The notes: generated by a model not told the origin, from the sequence alone. A DNA stretch of 64,000 bases from Bathynomus jamesi (GCA_023014485.1 JAJOZX010007473.1:143814-207813), one strand, 5' to 3'; positions 30,874 to 42,675 are shown, counted from the first letter of the stretch. Numbers and translations are program-made.

Positions 30874-31571
30874 TACAGAATTGAATGGAACCTGTGGGCT
30901 GCCGTTAGTAACAATGCAGTCTGATATTAATTTAAATAATACAATGCTATTTTAATTAGTATATAGGTTAGTGAGGGAGGAATGGTGAATGCAGAAATAC
31001 GGAAGTAAATAAATACGCGCGAACGAGTGGCACGTGTTACAGACTGGAATTGGAATTGAATATAGAACTGAATGGGATCTGTAGGGAGCCATTTATAACA
31101 ATGCAGAATGCTGTTACTTTCATTAATATAATATGTTATTTTAATTTATACAACGGATCGTGGGGGCGAAGTAGTAAATGCGGGAAATGGACCTGCGAGA
31201 GCACGTGTTTCAGACCGGAAACGGAAACAGACTCGAATATACAAATCTTACTATGTAACTCATCTGAAAATGCAATCTGTAACGACCCGTCTAAAACAAT
31301 GCAAAATTATTTCACGTTAACTTTACCAGAGAAACTCAGCCGAAAAAATACAATTTAAACAATACGGAATTATGTTCATTAAACCGGGAAAAAGAATAAA
31401 TTAAGTCTAACTAATAAGCAATAGTGCTTGGCCTAATCTCAATAATAAAGTAAATAAACATAATTATACTTATCTAACAAATTTTATAAAATCAAACTTT
31501 GTCACGTAGTCACTATCTAAAAAAAATACTGGAGAGACCACACAGCACGTCGACCTCCGATGAAGTCTAAT
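30874..31571 (-). other. LINE G 5' UTR, distal part with tandem ~190-bp units
   Basis: Continues the LINE G leader after BEL-A. Two further units follow the one at 14942: about 30941-31126 and 31127-31240. Each contains a CACGTGTT..CAGAC(C/T)GGAA core and an AATGCAG motif. The outer 320 bp matches the LINE H leader. It ends with GATGAAGTCTAAT against the GA tract. Tandem promoter-like monomers are known from mouse L1; a promoter role here is inference. Confidence 0.65.
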
Positions 31572-31583
31572 GAGAGAGAGAGA
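31572..31583. repeat. Short (GA)n tract between LINE G 5' end and LINE I 3' end
   Basis: 12 bp of GA between the full-length 5' terminus of LINE G and the GTTACAAGG terminus of LINE I. Confidence 0.9.
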
Positions 31584-33908
31584 GTTACAAGGAAAAGAAG
31601 TATCTCAAAAGGCCTTGCGGCCCATACCGAAGAAGTACCAATGGCAACGGGTGCCACGGAAAATTTTCTTCACACTCAAATAGTGTGCAAGATTTGGTCT
31701 AACCTTTTCTCGAAATGATCCACAGAGGAACTGTTCACAACTTCCGAAGGTAACCTGTTCCATGTGTCACAGATCTTATACGTAAAGTAATTCCCACACA
31801 CACTAGTCCTAAACCGTTTCAAATCCAACTTCCAACCATTGTTGCGAGTTGGGTTATCATTTAAACTAAACATACTTCTAAAATCGACATCGTTGAACCC
31901 GCGTAAGAGCTTGAAAACCTCGATCAGTTGACCGCGCAGCCTCCGAGTTTCAAGCGAAAACAAGTTCAGGGCGCGTAACCGTCGATTGTAGCCCATATGC
32001 CTAACGGAAGGGATTAACTTTGTGGCCCTCGCCTGCACTCGCTCCAGCCTCTCAATATCTTTCCTGAGGGTGGGCGAACAGAACTGCACAGCATATTCCA
32101 GGTGCGGCCGAACCAGGGAATTGTACAGAGAGAGCACAATCTCCTTGTTTCGAAACTGAAATTGCCTCCTGATATAACAACAACTTCTGGGCTTTCTTTT
32201 CCACCTCTACGCACTGTTTCGTAAACTTAAGGTCGCTACTAATTAGCACACCCAAGTCCTTTTCCAAATCAGTGGCCTCGATATTACTCCCCAACCTCGA
32301 CGAGTCCGACTTGGGATTGGCGTAGCCAATGTGCATCACCTTGCATTTACGCAAGTTAAACGGCATTTGCCATTTTTCGGACCACTCTCCTATCATACCT
32401 AGGTCCGCACGCAGTTGCTCGATCGCTTCGGACGTCCCAACGTTGCTACCCAAGCTTCGTATCATCAGCGAATTTGGCGATCCGACTGACGATGCCACCG
32501 TCGATATCATTTATGTAAATGATGAACAGTGGCCCCAAAAGGGAACCCTGAGGAACCCAACTAGTGACCGAGGTCCCACCCGAACTAACCCCTTTAATTA
32601 TAACCCTCTGACGCCTATTCTTCAGCCAGTTGTCAATCCACCTACCGACTTCCCCACCGATACCCTGCGCGCGGACTTTCGCCATTAGCCGGCGGTGAGG
32701 TACCTTATCAAAGGCTTTCTCAAAGTCGAGATAAAGTATATCAATCGCCCTACTCTTATTATACTCACTCAACATGACGTGGAAAAACTCGAGCAAGTTG
32801 GTGAAACACAACGTATGCCGTCTAAACCCATGTTGGGAGTCCCCAAGCAGCTTGTAGGAATCCAAATGGTCAACGATCCTATTCGCTATTATCCCCTCTA
32901 ATAATTTACCTACAACTGAAGTGAGACTAATGGGACGATAGTTCCCTGGACTTTCGTGATCCCCTTTCTTAAAGAGAGGGGTCACATTGTCTTCCTCTGG
33001 GGAGGAACTAGTCTGGCCCAGGAGCCTTAAACGCGCTCAGTTTGTCTATTCTATCGGCAACGACTGTCGCGGTACACCAAACACTACCCAGGCCAGCACC
33101 TTCGTGCCTGACGCCTGGCTCGGGGATGACGCGGGTATCCTCCCTGGTGAACACTCTCGCAAAGTACTCATTAAGCACATTAGCGATGTAAGCGTCGGAG
33201 GTCCACAGAACGCCGCTGGGGTCTTTTAATGGACCTATCATGCTTCTAATGGGCTTTCTACTATTTACATAACTGAAGAACTCCTTAGGGTTCCCCTTGC
33301 AGAGGCTTGCCACCCGTAATTCTTCGTTACGTTTCGCTTGCCTAACCTTCGCTTCTCTACACAGGCGGACATACGCTTCAGTTTTCTCGTGGGAACGATT
33401 TGCCTTCGCCCTCCTATACGCTACTTTCCTATTTCGGATAGCCGAAGCGATGTCACGATTGAAGCACTTAAGCTGCGTTGAAGCAGGGGTGACCGGTTTT
33501 GAGGGTATGGCAGCAGACTGCAGCACCATAAACTCGTCCCGGAATGCACTCCACACTCCCTCAACATTGCCGCCGACCTCTAACCCCATCTCACCTACGC
33601 TATCCCGGAGGCTAACAAAGGGCCGCCCGCCGTAGATCGAGTTTACTGCCTCTCGAGTTACTACGCTTCACCCGAGGGACGCACACACGGAACCTAATCA
33701 GACCGTTATCACTCCCGCCCAACGATTCGCCAACGGTGAAGCCAGTGACGAGGTTGTCTTCGGTCGTGAATACTAAGTCTAGAACGCTTTCGCCTCGTGT
33801 AGGCTTATTGACCTACTGAGTGAAGAAGTTCTCATCAGCAAAGTCAACTAGCCTCCTCCCTTCAGCATCAGCAGTCCTGTCTTCCCACTTTATGCCGCGA
33901 CAGTTGAA
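31584..33908 (-). mobile_element. LINE copy I (type 1), 5'-truncated in endonuclease
   Basis: 2.3 kb. The 3' UTR is at 31584-31675, then ORF2 up to the endonuclease motif FNCRG at 33908, where GA satellite begins. More diverged from the other type-1 copies than they are from each other. Confidence 0.85.
31676..33908 (-). pseudogene. LINE I ORF2: endonuclease C-terminus and RT, several breaks
   Basis: From 33908 downward: endonuclease FNCRGIKWEDRTAD, an in-frame stop near 33810, then VLDLVFTTEDNLV and the catalytic-histidine motif reading GGSDNGL, so the conserved H of SDH is N here. The linker and fingers follow in frame 33589-33008 (SRKPIRSMIGPLKD). A deletion of roughly 100 bp near 32995-33000 removes part of the fingers (the PRVLRE to NVTPIF region). 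Frame 32985-32446 has motif A (YLDFEKAFDKVPH) and motif C (FADDTKLG). Indels near 32450 and 32177 shift frame before the C-terminal part, which ends ILHTI at 31676. Confidence 0.85.
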
Positions 33909-34208
33909 GAGAGGAGGAGAGAAGAGAGGAGGAGAGAGAAGAGAGGAGAGAAGAGACGAGACGAGAGAGGAGAGACGAGACGAGAGAGGAGAGAGAGAAA
34001 AGAGAAGAGACGAGACGAGAGAGGAGAGACGAGAGAGGAGAGAGAGAAGAGAGGAGAGAAGAGAAGAGAGAAGAGACGAGACGAGAGAGGAGAGACGAGA
34101 CGAGAGAGGAGAGAGAGAAAAGAGAAGAGACGAGACGAGAGAGGAGAGACGAGAGAGGAGAGAGAGAAGAGAGGAGAGAAGAGAAGAGAGGAGAGAAGAG
34201 AAGAGAGG
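33909..34208. repeat. GA/CGAGA satellite, left of BEL-D (300 bp)
   Basis: Purine-rich tandem DNA with GAGACGAGA motifs. It includes two copies of a roughly 120-bp higher-order unit (about 33949-34070 and 34071-34195). It resumes at 54855 after BEL-D. Confidence 0.92.
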
Positions 34209-34826
34209 TGTTAGAAAATCTAGAAGAGGAAGAACCATTGTTGTCCCAACGTGATATGATGACTAAGCTGATTGATGCAGCATTGCTTGTATATATTAAG
34301 TTAAGGTGTGTATATATCCATCTCATAATTGTAAGGTTAGTGAAAAATTCACTTAATTCAGAACTAGCATTTTTGGGCTCTTGTGGCATCATTGTTTTGG
34401 GCTCTTGTGGCATCATTGTTTGGGCACTCTTGTGGCATCATTTTTTTGGGCGCTGCGCGTCTTTTCTCCTCGTTTGTGTAATGCCGTACTTACAGGGTGT
34501 GGTCTTATAGAGAGCTCTCTTGCAATTCAGTTTGGTTGTTTAGATACAAGATTGTTGCATCGTGCAATAGTGCAGGTTGTGATGTTGCAAGGTTTAGAAA
34601 GACCATAAATAGTGCCCCTTTTGTTTTTTATCTTAAATTCATGCAACTGAGGCCTAAGGTAGGCCCACATCGCAGCAACCCTGGGGTAGTACCTAATAGG
34701 ACCTCCAAGTCCGTAAGTTTTTAATTCTAGCTTAACTTGGGCTGTACGTTGAACTGGCCCTTCAGAGCTTGGCCGTTCACGGCTCAGCTGGGATTTTTAA
34801 CCCAATAAAAAAAAAAAATAATAACA
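34209..34826 (+). repeat. BEL-D 5' LTR (618 bp)
   Basis: Starts TGTTAGAAAATCTAGAAGAG and ends AATAATAACA; homologous to 48315-48909 and 54228-54854. It is followed directly by TGGTCCTTCGAACCGGAT. Confidence 0.85.
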
Positions 34827-35110
34827 TGGTCCTTCGAACCGGATTCTAGCCCAAGACTGAGTCATTGACTATTTTTCGGCAAAGTTCTGATTGTGCAAAT
34901 TGTAGCCCAAGTTAGGCCTAGACGGGTTGAGCATAATTGAGTTAAGGTCCCAGGGTAGAAAGTTTGGTCGCCCAATTGCGAAACTTGGCCACTCGTCTGT
35001 CGTTGTTTTTGGCCTACATTTTTACCGGTTTGGTTAATTTTGGTTTATTATTCGTAGGCGAAGTTTGCAGACTTCGGTGCGCCAGTTACTTGGGTGGAAA
35101 ATTTGGTATT
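34827..35110 (+). other. BEL-D leader, first part, with candidate primer-binding site
   Basis: TGGTCCTTCGAACCGGAT (34827-34844) immediately after the LTR is the expected position for a tRNA primer-binding site; its complement contains GGTTCGAA, as in tRNA T-arms. The rest is non-coding up to the BEL-C insertion; the leader continues at 48156. Confidence 0.6.
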
Positions 35111-36124
35111 TATTGAAAAATTTATTATTTAGAATTTATTATTTAGCTTGAGAGAGATTATTTTTATTTAGGTGCAATATTAAGGTTAAATTTACTTTAA
35201 ATAGACACAGTAATTATAGAAATAATAATGGCCTATTTAGACACTGTCAACATAGCTACAGACTTTTTCACTGTAGGTTGCAGTGGTTTTCAGGTTAAAA
35301 TTTGGTCAGCAGCCAGATTACTAACTATGGTGAAGCTAAATTCATTAAAATTAATTTAGACTTACCAAAAATGAAGTTGCCAGTTGAACGTTACCCTTTC
35401 TGTTTCTAACTAATCCATAAGTTTCATTTAGTTTCCAGGTTTGAATTTTATTTGTTAAGTTTTAAGTTATTATTTAACACACTGCTAGGTTATGTATTTG
35501 TAGGGGCTATTTCCCAGACCTAGGTTTTGCAGGTTAAGTTAGGCTAGGGCTGTATTGCCCTTAATTTTTTGTTTTTAAAGGTTTAAGGTTTAAGGTTTTG
35601 AAGGTTTTACTCAAGTTAAGTTAGGGCTACATTGCCTTTAGGTTTTAATAGGGGCTATAACAGCCATTTAATTATTGAGTTAGGGCAGTTGTAGCCCGGT
35701 TCGAGTTTCTTCTAGGTACCTAGTTTTTCTCTTACCTTAGTTATTTTCTTTAATTAACTTACACCTAGTTCTGATAGGCCTCTATTTAGTTAAACAGGGT
35801 TTTTGTTTAATTGCAGTGGTTATTAAGGTTAAGATTTAAAAGTTGTGAGGTTTAAAGGTTGACTTTAAGTTGCCCGGTTAGTTGGGGAACCACGAGAATT
35901 TTACTTTTTTACAAAACTAGCCCGCTTCACGCAGTCAAAATTTTTTCAAGAATGGACAAAGCTCCGTTTTTCTTTGTCCCAGAAACTTTTTTCTTTCTTC
36001 TTTTTGTTAATTAGGGAAACCCAACTTCACTAGTTGGTTAGAAACGAGGGTTGTTATTTTTATTTATTTTGTTTATATTTTATTTGGAAATATATGCGGT
36101 TATTTCTAACCACTTTTTTTAACA
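35111..36124 (-). repeat. BEL-C 3' LTR (1014 bp)
   Basis: In element orientation it starts TGTTAAAAAAAGTGGTTAG and ends TTTTTCAATA. It is preceded by a purine stretch (CCCCTTCGGGGGAA region, 36125-36145), the likely polypurine tract. Confidence 0.85.
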
Positions 36125-36323
36125 TTCCCCCGAAGGGGAAAAAATTTACTCAGAATTATATTCTTGGGAAATTTTATTTATTTATTTTTGATGAATGAAA
36201 ATGCCATACTCTACAGAAAAGTTCCTTTTAGGTGAAATATGAAAATGAAAGCGTCTTTTCTGTAGAACGTTAGTCCTAAGTTATAGCTATTTACAATTAT
36301 TTACAATTTTCAATTTGTGGTCT

Positions 36324-37633
36324 TCACAAAGATCCACTCTGTATTTTCCTTTGCAGTTCTTCCCGAAATCTAACTGCAGCTTGTCTTTGTGGTCGGGGTT
36401 GAGTAGCAGCAGTGGTAGTGTCAGGAGAATCTACAGTTCCTGATTCTGTGGAAGAATTTTCCAGTTCTTCCAGGTCAATATTCGGTTTATCAGTTATTTC
36501 CAGTGGGTATAACCGATATATGTGTCTTCTGGAGAGATGACCATTGGGTGTTTTTACAGTTACATGCCTGATTATGCCATCTTCATCTGGGTGTAATGTT
36601 TCAATTACCGCAATCTTCCAGAAGTATTTGGGATTCATAGAATTTTCATCTAAGAGACATAGTTCTCCTACTTTAGGTTCTTTATTAACTGGTTGTTTGT
36701 ATTGTTGGTATTCTTTTTCCCTCAAACTACTCAAATATTCGTATCGCCATCTTTTTTTAATTTCTTGAGATTGTTCAACTCCCGTATGAAAGTAGTCCAG
36801 TATTTTCTTTCTTTCTTTGTCCTCTGTTGCTGTCATATAATCAGCATCCACCTGATCACCTTCATTAACGGCTTCTTGGGTATCATTAGTGGTTAAAAAG
36901 TTGAATTTGGTATTGTCATACCCAAAAAGCAACTTGAAAGGAGTTAGTAGATCAGAGGAGAGATCTTCATTTGAATTAACATAAGTGAGTGAGTGGTCTT
37001 GAATTAATTGTATTCATTATTTCAAGAACAATTGTTTTTAGTTCAGTTAAAGGGATTTTTCTTCCTTTTAAGGAGGTATAGAGGGCTCTTTTGACTAAAC
37101 CCACCATTCTTTTAGCTATTCCTAAGGTTCTGGGTGAATAGGCTGCTGTAAATTTCCACTGGATACCATGATCAGAGAGGTACTGAGACACAAGAACATT
37201 TTGGAACCAATGTTTAAGGTAATCTTCAGATCTCTTGAAGGTGGATTGATTATCTGAAATCAAAACTTTTGGAAGGGAGTAGTTTAAGGACAAATGGTAG
37301 AGTTCTCTTAAAAAGGTTTTAGCAGAAAGGTCAGTGCAGATGTGAAGGCTGGTGAATCTGGTGGCGCAGCAAGTAAACAATAATAAGTAGACTTTCATGA
37401 ATTGGTTATTCTCATCCTGGACAGAAATTGGACCAGCATAGTCAAGGGCAGTTTTTTCAAAGGGTTTTTCATAGCTTAAACGTTCCGTTACTAATGGTCC
37501 AGTAGTAGGCACTTCATAAGCCATGGCAAAGTATTTTTGGCAAAACAGACATTGTTTCAGAACCTTTTTAACTACTTGCCTTATTTTGGGGATCCAGAAT
37601 TCCTGTCTGAGGAAATTGCATGTGGTAGCTAAG
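36324..37633 (-). pseudogene. BEL-C pol, C-terminal part: integrase core and DUF5641-like domain
   Basis: Minus strand from 37633: after the hAT, the integrase zinc-binding end (EFWIPKIRQVVKKVLKQC, LFCQK) and the DDE-type core with ALDYAG and ISDNQSTF. The third catalytic region (YSPRTLGIAKRM) lacks the usual WER glutamate motif. Near 36976 a frame break leads to the frame 36932-36324, a C-terminal domain with ERKKILDYFHTG, YLSSLREKEYQQY and PKVGELCLLDE, ending IQSGSL at the stop. The integrase inserts cDNA into the host genome; this copy is broken by the frameshift and by the hAT at its N-terminus. Confidence 0.83.
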
Positions 37634-37853
37634 CAGGGCCGGATTAAGACCTTTAGAGGCCCTAAGCACTTAAAAGATTTTGGTGCCCCATATATATGTA
37701 ATTCAAAATATAAACAAAAATAAACCATAAAATAAAATTTTATTTTTTGAAATGAAACAAAACTTACAGTAAGATGGAAAATAATGTTTATTTTTGTATA
37801 CTTCCACTTCATTTATATTTGAAAAGTTTTCTCCTACTTTTTTTAATTGCAAA

Positions 37854-39840
37854 GTCTTTGATCAGATCCTCAAAACTAATCTTACGTAACACATCTGCTT
37901 CTATACTTAGTAGAGATAAGCATCCAGCCTGCCTTGTTGCATAGTTGTTCTGTTGGTATTTTTAATATACTTCAACTGAGAAAATGAACGCTCAGCTGAG
38001 CAATTTGTGACCATTAATGTTAAAAATATACGAAAGGCAATTTCTACATTTGGGAAGGCACACTCAATATTGTCTTCTACAATTATTTTATAAAGTTCAG
38101 CATGACTGAATCTTGTTTTTACATTTTTTTTTGCACTGAACTTATGGCACACATATGAGTGAAACTGCTGAAGCTCAGCAGAGAAATTAGTGTTCAAGTC
38201 CTCTGGGTAAGCATCAATCATCTTTTTACAACCCTGAGAATACCTTTCAATTTCAGTAGATGATGAAGTGGTGACATTATGTGGCACATCACTTAGAAAA
38301 GAAAATCTCTCTGCTATTTCTTTGTATATCTCTCCTCTTCTCTCATCTCAGTTTCAAGTTTGTCAACAATTGTGTAAAAGGTGGTGATAAGAAATTTATC
38401 TCTGGCATTCAGATATACTTCTGGTGCATCTCCGTCATTGGGTACCTTCTTTCTGATACGTTTGCGAGTTTGAGCTGCCTTGTAATCAACATCTGGTAGC
38501 ATTTCCTTTGTAGCTGCTTCATATCTTTCAAATTCATCTCGTGAAGTGCACAGTTGGTCAGCTAATGATCCATACAGATCTGCACATGTTTTTAAGTTCA
38601 CATCCTTATTCTGTAGAACTTTGCTTACTCTATGAAAATTTTGCAAAATCTCATCCCAAAAATTCAACATAAAAACGAATTCTAGCTCTTGCATCTTATT
38701 TGCAATATTATTTGCTTCTCTTCTAGTGTCTCCCTTTTGTGACTGGTCTTCAGCTATACATTCTAACGCTTCTAAAATTTTAAGGAAAGATTTCAAAATT
38801 GCTGCTGTTGCCATAGCATGTGCCTCCCATCTGGTATCAGAGAGGGATTTTAAGACACTTTCATTTCCAATACAACCTTTAAGAATTTCCCACCTGCTGG
38901 TTGAGGCTAAAAAAAAGGTATAGAGCAACTGCACTGTAGAGAAGAAATTAACCGCCTCTTGACAGCAGTCAACAGCACTTCGGCCTACCAGATTTAGTGA
39001 ATGGGCTACACAGGGCACATATATAGCAAACTTGTTTGTTTCTAAAATTTTTTGCTGCATCCCCTTATAACGCCCAGACATGTTGGCAGCGTTGTCGTAA
39101 GATTGACCCCTACATTTTGAAAAGTCTAGCTTACAAACTTCACGTAAGTACTGCAACACCTGATTTGCCATTTCCTCACCAGTATGGCTTTTCATTTTCA
39201 GAAAGGTTAAAAAGCGTTCAATAGGCTGTCCATCTTTTAAGTACCTAAGTACAACACTTAACTGATCGATATGTGATAGATCTGGTGTTGAATCAACTGA
39301 CAAACTAAAATAACCAGAAGATTTTACTTCGTCAACAATGAGTGCGTGGACCTTTTGAGCCATTAGTTGAATGAGTTCCTCACAGGTGGTTTTGGACAGG
39401 TAAGAAGGATTTCCTTTGCCAGAATTTCCATATTTCAAAATGTGACCTGCTAAAAATGGATCAAACCGGCTTATGAGCTCAAGCAGCCCTAAAAAATTCC
39501 CATTCTGCAATGATCCAAATCTTTCTTCTGTTCCTCGAAAAGACAAGCCACGTTCAGCTAACGTACAAATAACAGCTATGACACGCCTCAAGACATGTTC
39601 CCACTAATCACACTCTTCCTGAATTTGTTTTTCCAACTGTTGTCCCAACCCCGCACCTTGTCTGCGAGTTAAGTATGTTAGCATAGAGTCTCGGTGAGTA
39701 GTGCTTTTTTCATGATGATCAATTACAATAGTATTTCGCCAGTCACTGAACCCTTCTCTTATAACAAAATGTGAGACATTTTTAGGAGCAAAGAGTTTAC
39801 AAACATAACAGTAAACTGATCCTGTTGATGGTGAATACAA
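37854..39840 (-). pseudogene. hAT transposase, catalytic and dimerisation parts (ZMYM1/DUF4371 type), broken
   Basis: Minus strand. Frame 39840-39604 ends with QQLEKQIQEECD and a stop (39604-39606) where related proteins read a tyrosine. The next frame, 39591-38314 (425 codons), starts LAERGLSFRGTEERFGS and has SLSVDSTPDLSHIDQLSVV (catalytic D region), CRGQSYDNAANMSG (second catalytic D) and CVAHSLNLVG, typical of DUF4371 hATs. A frameshift near 38333 leads to 38287-37907, with the dimerisation motif NCSAERSFSQLKYIKN. A 1-nt deletion near 37919 ends this frame early, relative to the intact version at 25299. The enzyme would excise and insert the element; this gene is dead as written. Confidence 0.87.
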
Positions 39841-41265
39841 TAACCACTCTCTCTTGTATTTCTCACCATTGGCTTTTGTCCCAACGAAAAGTTTTTGTGA
39901 ACAGTATCTTGCTGGTTTGCCACTACTGAAATGCCGGTAAGACTTGTCAAATGGCCCATTGTGGTGTTGACAGTCACTGGGTCCACAACCCTGGATCTTT
40001 TGCTATATTTACTTCATCTTCTGCAGACTGATTCATTTCACCACCATCACCATGGTCCACTAAACTTTCATTTTCAGCAATTATTTCAACCCCAGAATGT
40101 CTTGTAAAGCAACTTGAATCAACATTTGCAGTAGAGGTATCAAGAGAATTTACAGGCAAAGTGAGATCAGTAGTGAGACATGTGGTAGATGAACCTGCTT
40201 GTGACACCTCGGTGATTCCAACGTCATCATATTTTGATTTTGAAGTGATCAAAGTGGTATTTGTGTCCCAACCCCGCACCTTGTCTGCGAGTTAAGTATG
40301 TTAGTATAGAGTCTCGGTGAGTAGTGCTTTTTTCATGATGATCAATTACAATAGTATTTCACCAGTCACTGAACCCTTCTCTTATAACAAAATGTGAGAC
40401 ACTTTTAGGAGCAAACAGTTTACAAACATAACAGTTGTAAAGCAACTTGAATCAACATTTGCAGTAGAGGTATCAAGAGAATTTACAGGCAAAGTGAGAT
40501 CAGTAGTGAGACATGTGGTAGATGAACCTGCTTGTGACACCTCGGTGATTCCAACGTCATCATATTTTGATTTTGAAGTGATCAAAGTGGTATTTGTGTC
40601 CCAACCCCGCACCTTGTCTGCGAGTTAAGTATGTTAGCATAGAGTCTCGGTGAGTAGTGCTTTTTTCATGATGATCAATTACAATAGTATTTCACCAGTC
40701 ACTGAACCCTTCTCTTATAACAAAATGTGAGACATTTTTAGGAGCAAACAGTTTACAAACATAACAGTAAACTGATCCTGTTGATGGTGAATACAATAAC
40801 CACTCTCTCTTGTATTTCTCACCATTGGCTTTTGTCCCAACGAAAAGTTTTTGTGAACAGTATCTTGCTGGTTTGCCACTACTGAAATGCCGGTAAGACT
40901 TGTCAAATGGCCCATTGTGGTGTTGACAGTCACTGGGTCCACAAGCAATCCAATAAGCCACATCATCAGCAGAGAAATCAAGCCACAACCCTGGATCTTT
41001 TGCTATATTTACTTCATCTTCTGCAGACTGATTCATTTCACCACCATCACCATGGTCCACTAAACTTTCATTTTCAGCAATTATTTCAACCCCAGAATGT
41101 CTTGTAAAGCAACTTGAATCAACATTTGCAGTAGAGGTATCAAGAGAATTTACAGGCAAAGTGAGATCAGTAGTGAGACATGTGGTAGATGAACCTGCTT
41201 GTGACACCTCGGTGATTCCAAAGTCATCATATTTTGATTTTGAAGTGATCAAAGTGGTATTTGTG
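39642..41265. repeat. Three partial tandem copies within the hAT transposase gene
   Basis: Blocks of 623, 333 and about 668 bp share long near-identical stretches, for example AAGTATGTTAGCATAGAGTC at 39671, 40294 (one base changed) and 40627. Few mismatches separate them, so the duplication is recent. Confidence 0.88.
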
Positions 41266-41516
41266 TCCACTTCTGATGACGGAGATTGGTTTTGATTCAG
41301 AATCGGTATATCATGTTGACGTTGTGGTCGTGGAACTTGTGTGAAGAAATCAGTCAGCTTTGCAGTCTTGGACTCTAAATCCAAAGTCTTCTCTTGTTTC
41401 TCTTTTGATAGTTTTCGCTTTTGTGCACCACTTAACTGAACACGTTTCATCTTGGTTCTTGGGGTCTGTAAAATACAGAAATAAAAAGAATATTTTATTT
41501 GTATATTATGTGGCAA
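39841..41516 (-). pseudogene. hAT transposase N-terminal part with internal tandem triplication
   Basis: The N-terminal frame begins around 41447 (MKRVQLSGAQKRKLSKEKQE) or upstream, with FFTQVPRPQ, acidic linkers and a TTF-type zinc-finger region (YRHFSSGKPARYCS, SVYCYVCKLFAPKN) ending near 40692. The DNA from 39642 to about 41265 consists of three related blocks: 39642-40264, 40265-40597 and 40598-41265. Each starts GTCCCAACCCCGCACC or its source. The middle block lacks the zinc-finger part and the left block lacks 45 bp. Only the rightmost block is in frame with the N-terminus, so the protein stops at the first duplication joint. Confidence 0.83.
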
Positions 41517-42675
41517 TCAACACAGTTACACATATCACAATCTTGGCTTTGTTCTTTTATTCTCAGAAAGACAAAATGGGAACCGTACACAACCAAAGTG
41601 GCAATTTAAATATAAGTGGCAATTAAATATAACTCAACCGAAATATCAACTCGAAATTTTGAATACAAATCAAATCGAAAGAAGGAACCAAAAGAAGGAA
41701 CCAAAAGAAGGAACCGAAAGAAGGAACCGAAACCTATAAAATAAAAATACTTAACATTAGAATTAACAATACGCAATCTATAAAAATATCAATATTAACA
41801 TTTCACTATTAACGAGTCACATTTTATATTTACATTTATTTATTTATTTAAAACACAATATTTAATTATAGGAAATATGAACATTTGCTTAGGGCCTAAA
41901 TTGTCCTAACTACGTTTGATGTTATATATACATTACAAATTATTCACTCTGGTTATTACAATCTAAATTCTTTTATACTGTTATGACAATAGATAAATAA
42001 ATTATAAAATAAAGATACGTGTATGATAAAATATTGTTATATATACAAATAAAGTACACTTCATAGACTTACCCTAGAGAAGAAGAGAGAGCAACAGATA
42101 AACTTCTTCAACGCTAATTAACTTAGGTCAGTATATCTTATTATTATAATGGCCGTGATAAACATCACTTGATACAACAGCAATATAGAGAGTTTATAGT
42201 TTCTTTTATTTTAATATTAATTTATATTACAATTCTATAAACCTAAATCTTTCTGTAAAACAATACCAAATGATTATGTAAAATATATATTTAATATTAT
42301 ATGCACAAATCACACGTTCAGAATAACTTCCTATAGCACACGAAAATATTTAATCTATATGTATTTTTAATATGGCGCTCAAAGATTTGATATAAACAAA
42401 ATAATAACGCAAAGCGTAAAGTGTGTGATTACAACGAAATATATTTATTCTCTCAAAAGGGTTGTTGTTCACTACAAATTCAAACAATGAAAAAAAATAA
42501 ATACTATATATGAATATATATAATTCAGTTTTCAACAGCTTATAGGCTATAAGCCGCGATTATAATAGTATAATAAATCCATGGTAAATCCGACAATGGA
42601 AAATTTCTGTGGTGCCCCCCTTCCCTTGATGCCCTAAGCACGGGCTTATTTTGCTTAATGGTTAATCCGGCCCTG
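41517..42675 (-). other. hAT 5' non-coding region
   Basis: 1.16 kb between the transposase N-terminus and the right terminal inverted repeat. It is AT-rich, with about four 13-bp AGAAGGAACC(A/G)AA units at 41680-41736. A 5' exon or promoter is possible, but none can be shown. Confidence 0.5.

Larger units (their letters stand above)
12613..31571 (-). mobile_element. LINE copy G: internally deleted full-length-ended copy split by BEL-A
   Basis: The 3' terminus is at 12613 (doubled GTTACAAGGA, type-2 3' UTR) and the 5' end is at 31571 (same 5' terminal sequence as LINE H). Between them lie the C-terminal ~70 codons (12926-13142), a direct joint to ORF1 (13143-13876) and a 5' UTR (13877-15042 plus 30874-31571). 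BEL-A sits in the 5' UTR with TACAGA on both sides, and the LINE sequence reads through once one duplication is removed. So ORF2 is nearly all deleted while both ends are kept. Confidence 0.8.
37634..42675 (-). mobile_element. 5.0-kb hAT transposon with transposase (family of 25124-25961)
   Basis: Perfect 8-bp duplications TAGCTAAG (37626-37633 and 42676-42683) in BEL-C integrase. The terminal inverted repeat CAGGGCCGGATTAA is perfect at both ends. Transposase pieces lie on the minus strand at 37854-41516. The 41517-42675 side is a non-coding 5' region with a short GAAGGAACC tandem repeat. The copy is near complete but carries an internal partial triplication, a stop and at least two frameshifts. 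Confidence 0.93.

Noticed and set aside
33813..34416. Serine/leucine-rich and arginine/glutamate-rich frames around the 33909-34208 satellite
   Set aside because: Repeat translations; the only real coding part is the LINE I endonuclease fragment at the edge.
34827..34844. A tRNA gene suggested by GGTTCGAA in the complement
   Set aside because: Only a T-arm-like motif is present, with no D-arm, anticodon arm or acceptor stem; its position right after the LTR fits a primer-binding site.
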